Counted from the stretch's first letter, positions 34,401-44,995 are shown. The stretch: DNA of 64,000 nucleotides from Gymnopus androsaceus JB14 (GCA_009733575.1 ML769412.1:1-64000), one strand, 5' to 3'. The notes: generated from the sequence alone by a model not told the origin. Program-made: numbers and translations.

Positions 34401-37400
34401 GTCCCGAGAATATGACAACCAAACTGAACTGAAAAATTCATACGCTTTTTGACTTTTGTACAGTCGGAACCGGCAATGATAGGACCAGAGTATGAGATCG
34501 AATCGCAGTACCGTTTCACTCGAGCAACGTTCTCGAAGATAAGATAAGGATTCTGCAAGGCATCAGTCGATCTTGCACGCAACGTCCTGTTGTGACGAGG
34601 ATTAGTGTGGATGTCCATGGATAGAAATTCAGACATACTGCAGCTGACGAGAACTTGGTCCACCGAATACAGACGTGAAGATAGAGTATTGCTGGTGTGA
34701 GTTGTGACCATAGCTCCGCATCACCATACAGAAGTCAATAACGTTCTGAGCATAACGAATACCAAAGATGAGTTTTGGGTTATCAGAGGATTCCCGTCTC
34801 ACTCGGTCGTTCAATGATGCACAGATATCCACGACGCGTTCGTGGTTTTTCAGATTACCCTTCAGTGCATGTTTGTACAGGCCGAGAAAGCAGTCGGCGG
34901 GGTTGCCAGTCTTGAGACTTTCGTCAATATCAAAAAGGATCTCATCGCTGATAACATCCCCAGTATGGCGCCGTTCAATCTTTTGAAACCGATCGGATAC
35001 GAGGCTAGCATGCTTTTCGCGACGTTTGGACTTTTCAAGTCGTTCCTCTTTCGGAAGAGATGCCTCTTGGCGCTTCTATAAGAACAGATTTCAAACGTCA
35101 GGTTCTTTACAAAAGTGGGTGTGACATTAGACATACCCTGCGTACGGACCGCTTGAATGATTCATCGTTAGCGACAGATTTGCATGAATTACAAACTGAG
35201 TCGCTATTATGGGTGAGGAGCTCGCAGTGCGTGGATTTAACAAACCCTCCTCCAATATCCACTTGCCAGCGAGAATACCCTTGCAATATGGCTTTCATCT
35301 TTTGCCACTCAGCGTCCGTCCACTTGTAAACATCAAGGGAAGAATTTTCGTCGGCAGGGACAGGGACAGATGAAGGAACCGAAGATTTTGCTCCATCGGC
35401 TTTAAGTGCAGGAAAAGGTTTATATGGGAATAGTCTACGAGCCATTTTTCCGATAGCGAGGGCAGAAATTCCACCAATATTCCGAGTCCTGGTTAGCTCG
35501 ATATAGTCTTGGTATAGAGGGCCTTTCAGATGGATGCAGATCTGCTTCTTTGCCTTAGGGAAGCTGGGTGAAGCAACGACTACCCCCTTCATACGAGCAA
35601 ACATCCACATTATCGAAGGTTCCTGCATATACATATGATATTTAATCGATGAATCTGGAGGTTTCTAGATTGTAACACTCACGGCTTTAACTGTTTTTGT
35701 CACATATTTAACCTTCCTTGCAGACTCGTCCGGCTTCTTCAAACTCGATTCTGCTGCGGGCGTCAGCGGCACAGGTTCCTTGTTCGTTGAAAAGAAGAAT
35801 TCTAAGGTCTTGGAACTACCTGCAACGACCTACAAGGGATGAATACATCAAAGAATTCTCTCCAAACAAAGAATCTCACCTCGTTTGCTTCAGCTTTAGG
35901 CTTTACGACTGTACGAACCTTTTTGGTATGGGTTATACGTGAACATTTTTCATCGCGATGTCTAATCCAATTTTTGAGCTCGTACGTCTTCCCAAGTTTG
36001 ATCACTTTCTTGCAACCATTACACACGACCTCGCGTTCGCCTTTCACTTTCGATACCCATTGATCGCTTTCCAGTTGAGCACGTCTTTCACCAACAGACA
36101 TTTTCTTTGCGCGTCGCTTCATTGGGCGCGGCTTTTTCGATTGTCGATCTGTGTCAGTAGCATCACTGTCACTCTCGGGGTCAAGATGGGCACGTTTCAT
36201 AGGAATTGAGTTGCTAGTACTGGAGGTTGATGCATGAGAAAGACTAATAAATGACGAGTCAATATCAAGCTTAATTTTCCCTCAATTAAGCGTACCTTGG
36301 TCTCGGCAGGGTCTTTCCTTTACCACCATCATCATCGAGAAGGTTATCAACGCTCTGTTCTGGCCTCAATCCTTCCACGATAATGATATCTTCATCATCC
36401 GAATCCTCGTTTGCTGTTGCTGGAGAGCTTCTGACAATTCTGTGAATTTCAATATGTAAATGCCATATCAGAAAGCCGACTCAAGCTGAAACCCATACGG
36501 CAAGCTCATTAGCATTTTTATTGCGTTCCTTCGCATCTCATCCAGCTGACTCTTCCCAACGTCTTCAATCCTCTTTTCCTGGCGCATCGCAAACAATGCC
36601 ATTAACACAAAAAGGCCACACGACCAGTCGTCCATTTGTGTTTCAAGATTACTTGGCGAATATATCTTTCTGCTGTACGGACAATCGTTGGCACTCCAGT
36701 GTATAAGTGGTAAGTTCAGCATAGCGAAAATTCGGTCTATTATCTTCAAGAGTGTCTGAAAACGCATGTTCGGTCATTTCCATACTTAAATGTAAGTTAT
36801 ACTCACCGACTCTGCCCAGAAACATCCTTGAAGTTCGGGAATGCTGTCAAAAATTCCTATCTCGTTATTTGCGAAATCAACCCATGCAAGAACCCAATGA
36901 TCTATCTTCAGGCCACATAATGGTATGACCCATTTTGTTCTGGCTAACAGTGCATGATCGAACCCATCGGGTATCTTTTGTGTTCTTTTTTAGCTGCGTA
37001 GGTACGTGAAGATCTCATCCTGACTTACTGATTGACGAATATGCATCTCGAAGGTTCCTACTACGGGTCCTTCTTCCACCGCTCCTTCGATAAGCGGCCC
37101 CAACCATGACGAGAAGACGCAAAAGCTCGGTGATTCCCCTTGAGTCTCAGCATCTAACTGAATCTGTGCCGCCAAGGCATTCATTAAGCTTGAGTTTAAC
37201 CTTTTACCTCCCTCGAGGAGCATTTCGAAGTGATTTTGACTGATATCAGAGTCGCGTATCTGGCGCGTACCGGCTTTGGATGCTGCCTGGATCGCTTCCA
37301 GCTCCTGCTGTTCGAAGAGCATTGGGGACGAGGATGAGGGCCAAAGAGATCGCCGTACTGGAGATAGTAGCTCGTCAAATTTACTTATACGTATTAGAAG

Positions 37401-37646
37401 TAATAGAACTACAGCGCTTCATTGGCGCTTGCTTCGTGCTTCTAGGTGCTTCTCCATTACTTACCGCGACCAAAGGTACAAAAAATTCGGTTCGGCGCTG
37501 ACGCGCCGGCTGAAATGACGCTATGGGCGGACAAGGACTTAAATTTTGGGCTCTAAATGACGCTATATTGGGACAAGGATTTTGCTGAAATTTGACCCAA
37601 AATGACGCTATTTCGGGCAAGGTTCTGCGGGAGCTTCTGGGGGCCT
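31487..37646 (-). mobile_element. 6,160-bp DNA transposon encoding a Ulp1 protease-transposase fusion
   Basis: Perfect 33-bp terminal inverted repeats (31487-31519 and 37614-37646, starting AGGCCCCCAGAAGCTC), flanked by the 8-bp duplication TCCTTCCT. Inside the ends are subterminal direct repeats with the core GACGCTAT followed by GGACAAGG: two at the left end, three at the right. The single gene runs on the minus strand and appears intact. An 8-bp duplication with a P-like DDE transposase fits the P superfamily or a relative such as KDZ; hAT also gives 8 bp, but the protein lacks the hAT pattern I know. Deletion derivatives lie at 46413-47081 and 52270-52893. Perfect ends and the intact gene point to a recent insertion. 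Confidence 0.9.
31664..37322 (-). CDS. Ulp1-like cysteine protease / zinc finger / DDE transposase fusion protein
   Basis: Thirteen exons (37322-37029, 36974-36807, 36755-36481, 36439-36296, 36243-35880, 35829-35683, 35622-35137, 35075-34639, about 34586-34286, 34234-33655, 33601-32303, 32248-32034, 31972-31664) keep phase and give about 1,672 residues with no internal stop. Residues 1-245 are a C48/Ulp1 protease: IRDSDISQNHFEML, HWVLAWVDFANNEIGIFD (His and Asp) and QMDDWSCGLFVLMAL (Gln and Cys). An acidic linker and a basic, nuclear-type stretch follow. Next is a zinc finger CNGCKKVIKLGK-WIRHRDEKC, then an RNase H-like core with candidate acids in AGSDCTKVKKR, VVALVADGAASE and FIEHFFGVGREL. 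TDAPHARKTARNQPQHGTH resembles the DxPHxxKxxRN motif of P/THAP9 transposases. An acidic insert (about 32800-32950) lies before the C-terminus. Confidence 0.85.
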
Positions 37647-38345
37647 TCCTTCCTTCCTTATCCTGGTTCTTCTGAATCCCGAGCTCATCGAGGTCCAACG
37701 CCTAGACTTCTCTTTCCCTTGTCCACTGCGGAGGAATCTCCGAACTGCATCGAATTGTCAGCCACACCGAGACCTTAGTACGACGTAGGACTTGCGCCTC
37801 ATTGTCCGTAGGTCCTATCGCGTTGGCTAGTGGCTATGTGCTCCGAATTGTACGTATCGGGTGTTAGTTTCTTTTACCACTGAAAACGTACGGTTTCATG
37901 TTATCTAATTTTCATGCTTGTATTTTCCTTTTTTGAGCAGTCGTGATTCAGGTAATGAGCTGGAAGGTTAGTTATCCATCGTTCCGAAACGATGCGCCGG
38001 ACGATTGACTCTCCCTCCTTGCTCTTCCGATCTGCTCTCCCTCTCATATATGATATTATCAATGATATATCCAAAGATAACCTAGGCGCTGAAGTAGACC
38101 TGGCTAATCCGGAAGTGTTTAGTGTCCATTCTTTACAACACGCTTCGCGACTCGCGACATACGCTCCGCGTCCATTTCCTACCGCACCAACCATCTCGAC
38201 CCAACTTCATTAATTCTTCCTAGTACTAACCCAAGATCACTCCCGCAGGACGCGGCATCCGGAATTGAGATTGACGAAGAACGTTGGCAAGCAATAATTA
38301 TGTGCAAAATGCTTTGTCGTGTAGGAATCCTTGTTTATAGAGCGG
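37647..38345 (+). pseudogene. dehydratase copy C, 3' remnant
   Basis: Starts with the right target-site copy and continues the relic broken at 31486. It matches the CACTGCGGAGGAATCTCCGA exon, a shortened [10 protein letters not shown] exon (deleted around GTTGGCTAGTGGC), the VIQ-MSWK exon and the IEIDEER end. Many indels. Orientation and order match copies A and B, so the transposon sits in the intron after the AQPDV exon. Confidence 0.9.
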
Positions 38346-38643
38346 AGGATGCCCCGGGGCTTGTGTACAAAAATAGAATGAATGCAGAATTTCAATTCCA
38401 ATACATATGCTAGGCGCGATCCGGAGACGGAGGCGCGTCACGGAAAAAAAAACAAGGTCCGAGGCCTGCTGACCTAATACCCCCAATGTCTAGATCTTGC
38501 CGCGTCGTCTGTTTCTCTCAGGAGCAGTCAGGTTATAGGCTTCTTCTTCTCAGGCCTTTCCTTAGCTTTTAACAAGCTCAAGCTCGCCCTACGCTGCGAA
38601 TACACGAAATTGTTACGAACTAACGAAGAACGAATTGGCTAGT
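38346..38643. other. intergenic, no gene seen
   Basis: Spacer between the dehydratase relic and the membrane protein gene; no coding signal. Confidence 0.45.
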
Positions 38644-39501
38644 ATGGCATTAGGCTTTACCTCCTCTTCTTCAACCTCAGCAACTCAAACTTCCTCTACT
38701 TCCACTTCCTCATCTTCCGCTACATCCACTTCATCCAGCTCTCAAAGTACCGGCGCCAGTTTCTCCTCCAAAGGAGCTGAATACTTCTTCGGCTTCCTCG
38801 TAACATTCGTCGTTCTCCTTTCGCTCTTTGTTTGCTGTGGGCTGAGCTCCAGGCGACGATTACAGCAGCGGAGAGGGCTACTGAATGGTTGGAACCAATC
38901 AGACTCTGGAGAATGGAGGCAAAGTGAACCTCCACCGATTTATGAACCGCGGTTTGCAAAAGGTGGAAGTGATAATTTGTGGCTTTCGATACAGGCAAGT
39001 GCTTGCCCTTCCCCTATTCAACTTGTACTGATACAGCTTTCTTCTTTATACAGCCATTATCGGCTTCAACTGTTTCATCGTCATTAAATCGCCCCCTCAC
39101 ACGAGCCTCGTACTACTCCTCCTCTAATCCGCAGACCGTCTCCGAACCCCCAAGCCATACATGGTTTATCTCTTCCCACATGGATGGCCACTCACTCAAT
39201 CAACAATCCCAGTTCTAATAATGACATACCAGGCAGCGAAAAAGAGCCGAAAGAACACGCTGCAGACTCGAAGGCGAATGCTGCTACTGCGATGCAAGTC
39301 GCGGTGATCATCGCGATGCCTTGTCGTCCGAGAACGAGAACGAGAACGGGGAGGGTTTCGGATCGGAATTCAGACGTGACGGAGACCAAAGTGGATATGG
39401 GAGACTACGATCAGGATGATCCTCCAAGGTATCTGGAGATTGGCGTTATTCATGAAGTTTGGGATTCTAGTATACGTATACCTAAGGGAGAATCCTCGTA
39501 G
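38644..39501 (+). CDS. Ser/Thr-rich single-pass membrane protein
   Basis: ATG at 38644 starts MALGF, followed by about 35 Ser/Thr residues, one membrane segment (YFFGFLVTFVVLLSLFVCCG) and a basic cytosolic start (SSRRRLQQRR). The tail contains PPPIYEP. After an intron it reads PPLIRRPSPNPQAIHG, MQVAVIIAMPCRPR and DDPPRYLEIGVIHEVW. This V-A-x-x-IAMP and DLPxYxIGxxxxxW pattern is common to a family of uncharacterised Agaricomycete membrane proteins. The best splice uses a GC donor (CAG|GCAAGT near 38996) and an acceptor at CACACGAG near 39105; the acceptor is not certain. The short Ser-rich outer part has no clear signal peptide, so it may be type III-like. Confidence 0.6.
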
Positions 39502-40055
39502 TGGGCCATGGCTACAGCTTTGAGCTATTTGTGGATATTCGCATTCGGTTAGGATTCGCCGACGGTACCGTGTGTTGCTCGTTGTTCTGTTTGTTGTACC
39601 AAGTCACCAGTGTATTCTAGGTTTGTAGGATTTTTTCGTGTACAGTAGTCAAGCTCAAACCACCCCAATCAGTACTTGTCGCTAGATCCAAGCCAAGTTC
39701 GTTTCTACGCTTCAAAACGCGTTCTTCTTTCCGAGTCTGTATGGCGCATATGAAGTCTGCCAAAATAATAAATTCATTCCGATATTCATAAGATAGTGGC
39801 AAAACAGTTTCGTCCGGCGTCACATGACTTTGCGCAACGTATATCGCCAATGGAACAACAACAAGGGCATTTTAAAAAAAGAGCCTTGGGCATGGCTAGC
39901 GAAAATAGGTCTCTAGCGATGCCCAAGGCCATTTTTTTGAGAAAAGACCTCGTTGTGGCTCCATAAGTTGAGAGACTGCACGTGACGCCAGACGGAACTG
40001 TTCTGCGACTATCTTATGATTTATGTATGTATGCGTACTAACTTGCAGCAAGCGG
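39502..40055. other. intergenic with a short hairpin
   Basis: No gene. At 39885-39936 an inverted repeat (GCCTTGGGCATGGCTAG / CTAGCGATGCCCAAGGC) surrounds a short loop. It could be a small foldback element or a transcript hairpin. Confidence 0.4.
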
Positions 40056-40059
40056 CGGA

Positions 40060-40890
40060 ACTACATTTGCGACATCTCCTCAGGTGATGGACACGGACTA
40101 CTGAGCATATCTCCTTCTCACCCGAGATATATGATAGCTGAGTCTGCGGAACGGTTTTGCTTCGTGATGAAGTTGGAATGAAGGTAGCCGGAGGTAAGTA
40201 AGGCTACATCCGAGGCTGGCTTGCTTAAATTTTAAATGTTTAAATAAAGCGGGACCTGGCGTATTCTATATATGTCCCTCCTCAAAAACCTGCCAAATCA
40301 ATCGTCCATTATGATAGAATATGTAGCCTGCTCCAAGCCTGCTACATGTTATCAAGTAGACTATTCATTTCTAGATCTACATCAACGGCACATTGTATCT
40401 GTTGCGAGCTCGTTCTTACAGCGGGAACCCGAGAGATAATGGTGCTTGCCATGTTCAGCGCTCAGCACTGGGATGCCGTGTCCATTCGGGAACCCGAGAT
40501 TGACACGGAAACCTTCATCCGAGGATAAAGAAATTATAGAGCCGGAGTTGAGGCTACATTCCGAGGAACCTTTCTAACATGTTTTCCAAGAAGTCTGAAT
40601 CCTTGTCGATGACATGTCTTCTGTTTTTCAGTGAATTCCGTTCACTTCATAGAACGTGACTGTTTTTGATGTGCTAATTCTTGTCGGAGATACTCAGAAG
40701 GAACACACTTGGGTCGTACTAGGCTGATATCAATGAAACGTCTAACATATTCTTCTAGAACCGGCATCTCCCCTCCTGCCAGTGAAATATAAATCTCGGA
40801 GTTGGTCATGATTTTCCCCGGCAAGATCTGCATAGTTGAGCAGCGGGGTACGTTGCGTACTGAGGTTGCGTGAGGTGTTCGTTAGATAGG
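40060..40890 (-). pseudogene. decayed copy of the P-loop NTPase-like gene
   Basis: Segments on the minus strand match the gene at 30242-31038, for example CRSTMQILPGK-type text with YISLAGGEMPVLEEYVRRFI in place of FPPNWAHFKSTGGKMLVLEGYG, and the downstream CTCAGGTGATGGACACGGAC region matching 30275. The Walker A exon is not readable. Same orientation as the other copy. Confidence 0.6.
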
Positions 40891-40994
40891 ATGGAGGTGC
40901 TACTACTAGTAGGCGCCTATCCGGCGTTTCGACTAAGTAATAAACTAACCTAGCAGATTCAATGATCCAATATTGAATAAAACCTCCGCTTCAA

Positions 40995-41215
40995 TTAGAA
41001 GCTGGAGATACGACCTGGTCTGAAGAGTTCTCCGAGGAGCGACAGTGCTGCAGACACTTCCGATCAATCAGAGTCATCAACAAAGTCAGAATCCTGGAAG
41101 AACTCAGGCATGTATTGTCCAGTCCAGTAAGTACTGATAGGAAATTTGGTCGCTCTTGAAATGGATAGTGGCAATTAAAACCAGGGTCCAACCGAATTGT
41201 TTGACTGGCGGATAC
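40995..41215 (-). pseudogene. 3' fragment of the secreted beta-sandwich protein gene
   Basis: Minus-strand fragment corresponding to the last exon: the IATIHFKSDQISYQYLLDWT-like part, then PEFFQDSDF in broken frame. Lies 560 bp downstream of the intact copy and in the same direction. Confidence 0.7.
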
Positions 41216-41777
41216 AGGATGCACCCTCAAAAGCTCGGTAGCCTGCTGCCTGACCAGCGGAGACCTCCGACTGTTTCCTACAGCTCGTTCATTTTGTCAC
41301 GGTGGCTTTTACAATATGTACACTATCTAAGTTCGTACTGATCTAAAAGTTTTAGTCGTCCCGAAGCCCTAATCAAGCCTAATAATTTACTGGCAGTGCT
41401 TACGCGTGGATGTGCATTCAAGTCCAGCTCATCAAGCTCAAGTCTCGGTATCTTCTCACTGATCGAAATCAATTTTCAGATACAACATACAAAAACTTAA
41501 AAGAACCCCATAAAAAGAAGGAACCACCACTTCAAATGAACCGACTGTTGGATTTGATTTTTGCCAAGTGCCGTTGCTCGCCACGGCCTCCGATTGGAAA
41601 AATTATTTAACCGTATATAAGCCTGTTTGTACATCGATCCCCCCATCCGTTTGCCTCCCGACTCCCACTACGAGGCTCAAACGGAATATACTTGTTTCCC
41701 TCGAGCGACGACACACCGTGTTATCCAACACCGACAAAAAAAACCAGAAAAGCAAGCAGTTCAATACGGCTTGTCAC
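41216..41777. other. intergenic, no gene seen
   Basis: 3' flank of the intact secreted protein gene. No motif recognised. Confidence 0.45.
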
Positions 41778-42600
41778 CTAGAAGCCACAGGTAGTGCCTA
41801 GGGTTGGGGTAATCAAAAATCCCCAAGGAGCGATGCCGTACGGTCCGATGACTGTAGCGTTCGACCAAGCAGAGTCGTCAAAGTCGGGATTCTGGAAACC
41901 TTCTGGTACGTTGGGAACCGCGAGCATCTTGACACCGACACCTCCGGTCCAGAAATTCTTGATTGGACCTAAGGTGTCGCTGAGCTCGAAGGCCGCAATA
42001 AGACCAGCGGTATTCACTGATCCATCAGCAATGTAGTTGATAGCTAAAAATGAATATTCTATTTGAATAATCCACTGCTGCTTGAAATGGGTCACTAACC
42101 AGTGACGGAGAAAACGTACGATCCAACGTTTCCTGGAACGTTAAGAATATTCCACTGGTCTGGGGCTCCAAAGTTCAATCCGGTGCCAATGAAGTTACCA
42201 TTCAAGTAGAGGTTGTATGCATTATCAGCAGTAATGGCGACGGAGATATTGACGGGTGTGGTGGTCAATTGGGGGATCGTGATGCGGAAGGCACTGACAC
42301 CGGCGGGGGTATCATTTCCATCCGAATTGTTCGACCAGATCCAGGATCCACCCACAAAGCTTGGAGGGGAGAGTTGACGCGCGGCGACCTCAAGAGGAGC
42401 TGCAGCTGTATCAGTAGGGATTCAATCATTCATTAGATAGGCAACAATAGCAGTACCTAGAGTACTCCCTGCAACTGTATTAACACCAGTGGCAGCGAAA
42501 AGAGCAGCGGCAAAGAAACTAGAAATGACTGCAAGAGGGAGTTAGTAGTCGCATCACAAAAGGAGGCAAAATAAAGCGAACCACTGGCAGTAAACTTCAT
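41778..42600 (-). CDS. small secreted carbohydrate-binding-like protein (intact copy)
   Basis: Start at 42600 (MKFTASVISSFFAAALFAAT, a signal peptide formed across intron 1). The mature part has the pattern GGSWIWSNNSDGNDTPAGVS, AFRITIPQLTTTPVNISVAI, TADNAYNLYLNGNFIGTGLN, WNILNVPGNVGSYVFSV, then after an intron GLIAAFELSD, FDDSAWSNATVIGPYGIAPW and a C-terminal Cys. W-x-W start, ADN-x-YxLYLNG and FDDSAWxxA are seen in beta-sandwich accessory modules of glycoside hydrolases (for example rhamnosidase-type N-terminal domains), so glycan binding is plausible but unproven. Three decayed copies lie at 25421, 29255 and 40995, two of them directly behind galactonate dehydratase genes. Confidence 0.75.
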
Positions 42601-43507
42601 CGCACAAGTGAAGAAGACCAGAGGATCTGATTTCTGTAGTCCCTTCGAGTTGTTAGCTTTATACTCCCTCAATACTCGCCTGAAGATTGATTATATCTCC
42701 CTCTTTTCCACTTTCAACTGGAATTCCCCAAAATTGAAGGCGCTGCTGAGAAATCAATCACGGACGCATTTGTAAATTCGAGAAATGGTGCCAACTGACA
42801 AGGAGATTTCAACTTTTTTCGTGCGGTACTACCAACTTAGAGCTATAGTACTATACAGTATGCTAGTTCGGTCGAGAACTTCAGGCAACGCAAATGACAG
42901 AAAAGATTGAGTTAGATTGGAGTTAGACTGGCATGGGTAAGGTCAACGTTCCTTATATTGAGTAGGAAGAGTCAAATGACTTCTGAGACTGTATTGAAAT
43001 TCGAGTCTCGCCTAGGATTTTAATCGTAATTAGTACTACATCAACTTGGCATCTACACGGGGACGAGTATCAAGCAATGTTGCCTGGCAGATGGATTGTT
43101 TGGCGTCAGTAATGAGGTTGTATTTCATCCGACTTCAATGAAATGACTCCTGACGGAGTCATGAATGTGGCCAAGAGTTGCTTTTTTTCAGACTGGTAAT
43201 GCATGAGACGGAGGATCATGGACGCGGCATACTATCGATGTCAACACATTGCCTGCCAATTCTCATAGACAGACCTAATACTTACTTTGTATTCAAATGG
43301 AGCTGAAAGAATGAGTCTCGAATATGGATTTTCTTCTCTCAATAATTCTGGTAGCGAGACTAAATTGTTTCCACGTTCAAGTGAGAAGAGAGAAGCGCTA
43401 ATTTTTCCACTCAACGTTGTGGGTTTTTCGAAGTCCATGATCGTGGTGCGATGGAAAGAAATTGCGCCGATTGCTCAATAAGCCATAACGCTTCAGATAG
43501 GTATGGC
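42601..43507. other. intergenic, no convincing gene
   Basis: Upstream region of the secreted protein gene, then a short minus-strand frame (43438-43241) without a recognised domain. Nothing else supported. Confidence 0.4.
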
Positions 43508-43594
43508 CTAAAATACGCTATACAGGAAAATCGCCAAAATCGCCACGCAAAATACGCTATTCCGGACAAAGTTTAGGGGTAGTTTCCGGAGGCT
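43505..43594. mobile_element. solo terminal fragment of a transposon of the fusion family
   Basis: The reverse complement starts CCTCCGGAAACTACCCC and contains TTTGTCCGGAATAGCGTATTTT and GCGATTTTGGCGATTTTCCTG. These match the left end of the element at 52270. No partner end is found nearby, so it is a truncated end. Confidence 0.75.
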
Positions 43595-44995
43595 GCTCGA
43601 AGCAGTATTGGTGTTAGATTGTACACAGTATTCGCATTCTTCGTCTGGATTTACAAACCCAAAGATAGGTTCGTGATTGGGTGGAATGACTATAAATCTT
43701 AGGTCGGTCCTATCCTCGTTTGACACAAAGTGAACGTGAGGTTGTGAGATGTATATGCCCTGGACAAGCGACTCAACGGAATCGCTCAGAACATTGTCAT
43801 ACCAGATGAAATAGACTTCCTGTAAGATGCATTCCGAGTCAATTAACATCTTTTTGAATCCATCGAATGCGTTTCGATTCAGCTCGATGCCCCGGACAGT
43901 AGCTCGCACATGCGTCAATTTTGGCAGAGAAACGTGCTGCCAAAAACCAATTGAAGAATGAGCACCAATTTCCTCGACCTCCAACCTTGCCAAATGAGAG
44001 TGGCGGACAGTCAAAGGAGTTAAGGGGATGCTTGACTCTGATTCCGAATCAGGGATTGACTGATTAAGCTTGAAAAACTCCAAACATGGACAATTTTCAA
44101 GCAAAGCGGCAAAGGAAGAACCAAAGTATGTGTAAATCGTCAAAGTAGTCAAGTGTCGGAGATCAAAGAGATATGTGGAACGGAAGGAGGACATATCGAG
44201 AGTATGTAGGCGAGGGCAGTGGCTGAACATTGTTCCAAAGAATCCAGGATCGAAAATCTCCTCAGTGTAAAATCGCAGATTTTCAAGATTGGGGAAGTTT
44301 GTAGTTCGAGAGCGTACCTGCTCTAGCATGTAAACCAGGTGAGGTTCTGTGCATTGGAAACTGAGTTTTGCTTCCCTCCATCTGTTTGCTTGCCCAGCAA
44401 GAGCATTTAGAATAGGGAACAATGCAACGGTATCTGACTCGCGCCAGCTGTGACCGGAGAAGCATACATCAAGACACATAGGCACAGTAGTCCCTGAGCG
44501 CAGGAGCACCTTCTCCAGACAGGTACTCATTGCTCTGAAATCGGATGTAAAAACCCGTCCCGAGAGATGAAGATTCGACCAGAACGAGGGGTCGGAGCGA
44601 ATGATTTCTCGCCACTGAGAGCAGACCTTCGAAAGTAGAGAGATTACTCCACTTTTGTATCGAAATTCTCCCTTCCTCATATCCGTGGTTAACCTGATAA
44701 CCCCACCACCATAATCGCAGGTAGAAACAACGAGGCGCAAGATAAAGCACATAACTTCTGCGGGAAGGGTGCGAATAGGTGAAAGATTCCTGAACTTCCA
44801 GCACAAGTTTCGTGATGTGCGTACGATTGATTTCATTGGTGCACTCGCCATCTCTACGAGCATGATTATGAGGGTGTTTAGTTGGAATTGCTCAATAGCT
44901 GATTTCGGGATGTCAATGAACCTGCTTTTGTTGAGGAGTTCGTGGCTCTTTCCGGCATAGGCCAACTGGTCAAGCAAAGAGCGTGCTTGAGACAT
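43508..44995 (-). CDS. F-box-like protein, paralogue with a transposon-derived C-terminus
   Basis: 495 residues from the ATG at 44995 (MSQARSLLDQLAYAGKSHEL), preceded by a leader-intron acceptor (TTTTCAG). F-box-like motif LSPIRTLPAEVMCFILRLVV, then KVCSQWREIIRSDPSFWSNL. LRR-like blocks (FPNLENLRFYTEEIFDPGFF, CPRLHTLDMSSF) follow, with homology to 11650-13074 along the whole length. The paralogue ends shortly after the ECEYCVQS-type Cys pair. Here the frame continues for about 28 residues into a transposon terminal sequence and ends with a hydrophobic tail (VFCVAILAIFLYSVF). The gene is otherwise intact. Likely SCF substrate receptor (inference from the family). Confidence 0.8.
   Translation of the reverse strand: MSQARSLLDQLAYAGKSHELLNKSRFIDIPKSAIEQFQLNTLIIMLVEMASAPMKSIVRTSRNLCWKFRNLSPIRTLPAEVMCFILRLVVSTCDYGGGVIRLTTDMRKGEFRYKSGVISLLSKVCSQWREIIRSDPSFWSNLHLSGRVFTSDFRAMSTCLEKVLLRSGTTVPMCLDVCFSGHSWRESDTVALFPILNALAGQANRWREAKLSFQCTEPHLVYMLEQVRSRTTNFPNLENLRFYTEEIFDPGFFGTMFSHCPRLHTLDMSSFRSTYLFDLRHLTTLTIYTYFGSSFAALLENCPCLEFFKLNQSIPDSESESSIPLTPLTVRHSHLARLEVEEIGAHSSIGFWQHVSLPKLTHVRATVRGIELNRNAFDGFKKMLIDSECILQEVYFIWYDNVLSDSVESLVQGIYISQPHVHFVSNEDRTDLRFIVIPPNHEPIFGFVNPDEECEYCVQSNTNTASSSLRKLPLNFVRNSVFCVAILAIFLYSVF

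Noticed and set aside
31487..37646. Classification of the large element as hAT because of the 8-bp duplication
   Set aside because: No BED finger/hAT dimerisation pattern is seen; DAPHARKTARN and the order of acids resemble P-type transposases.
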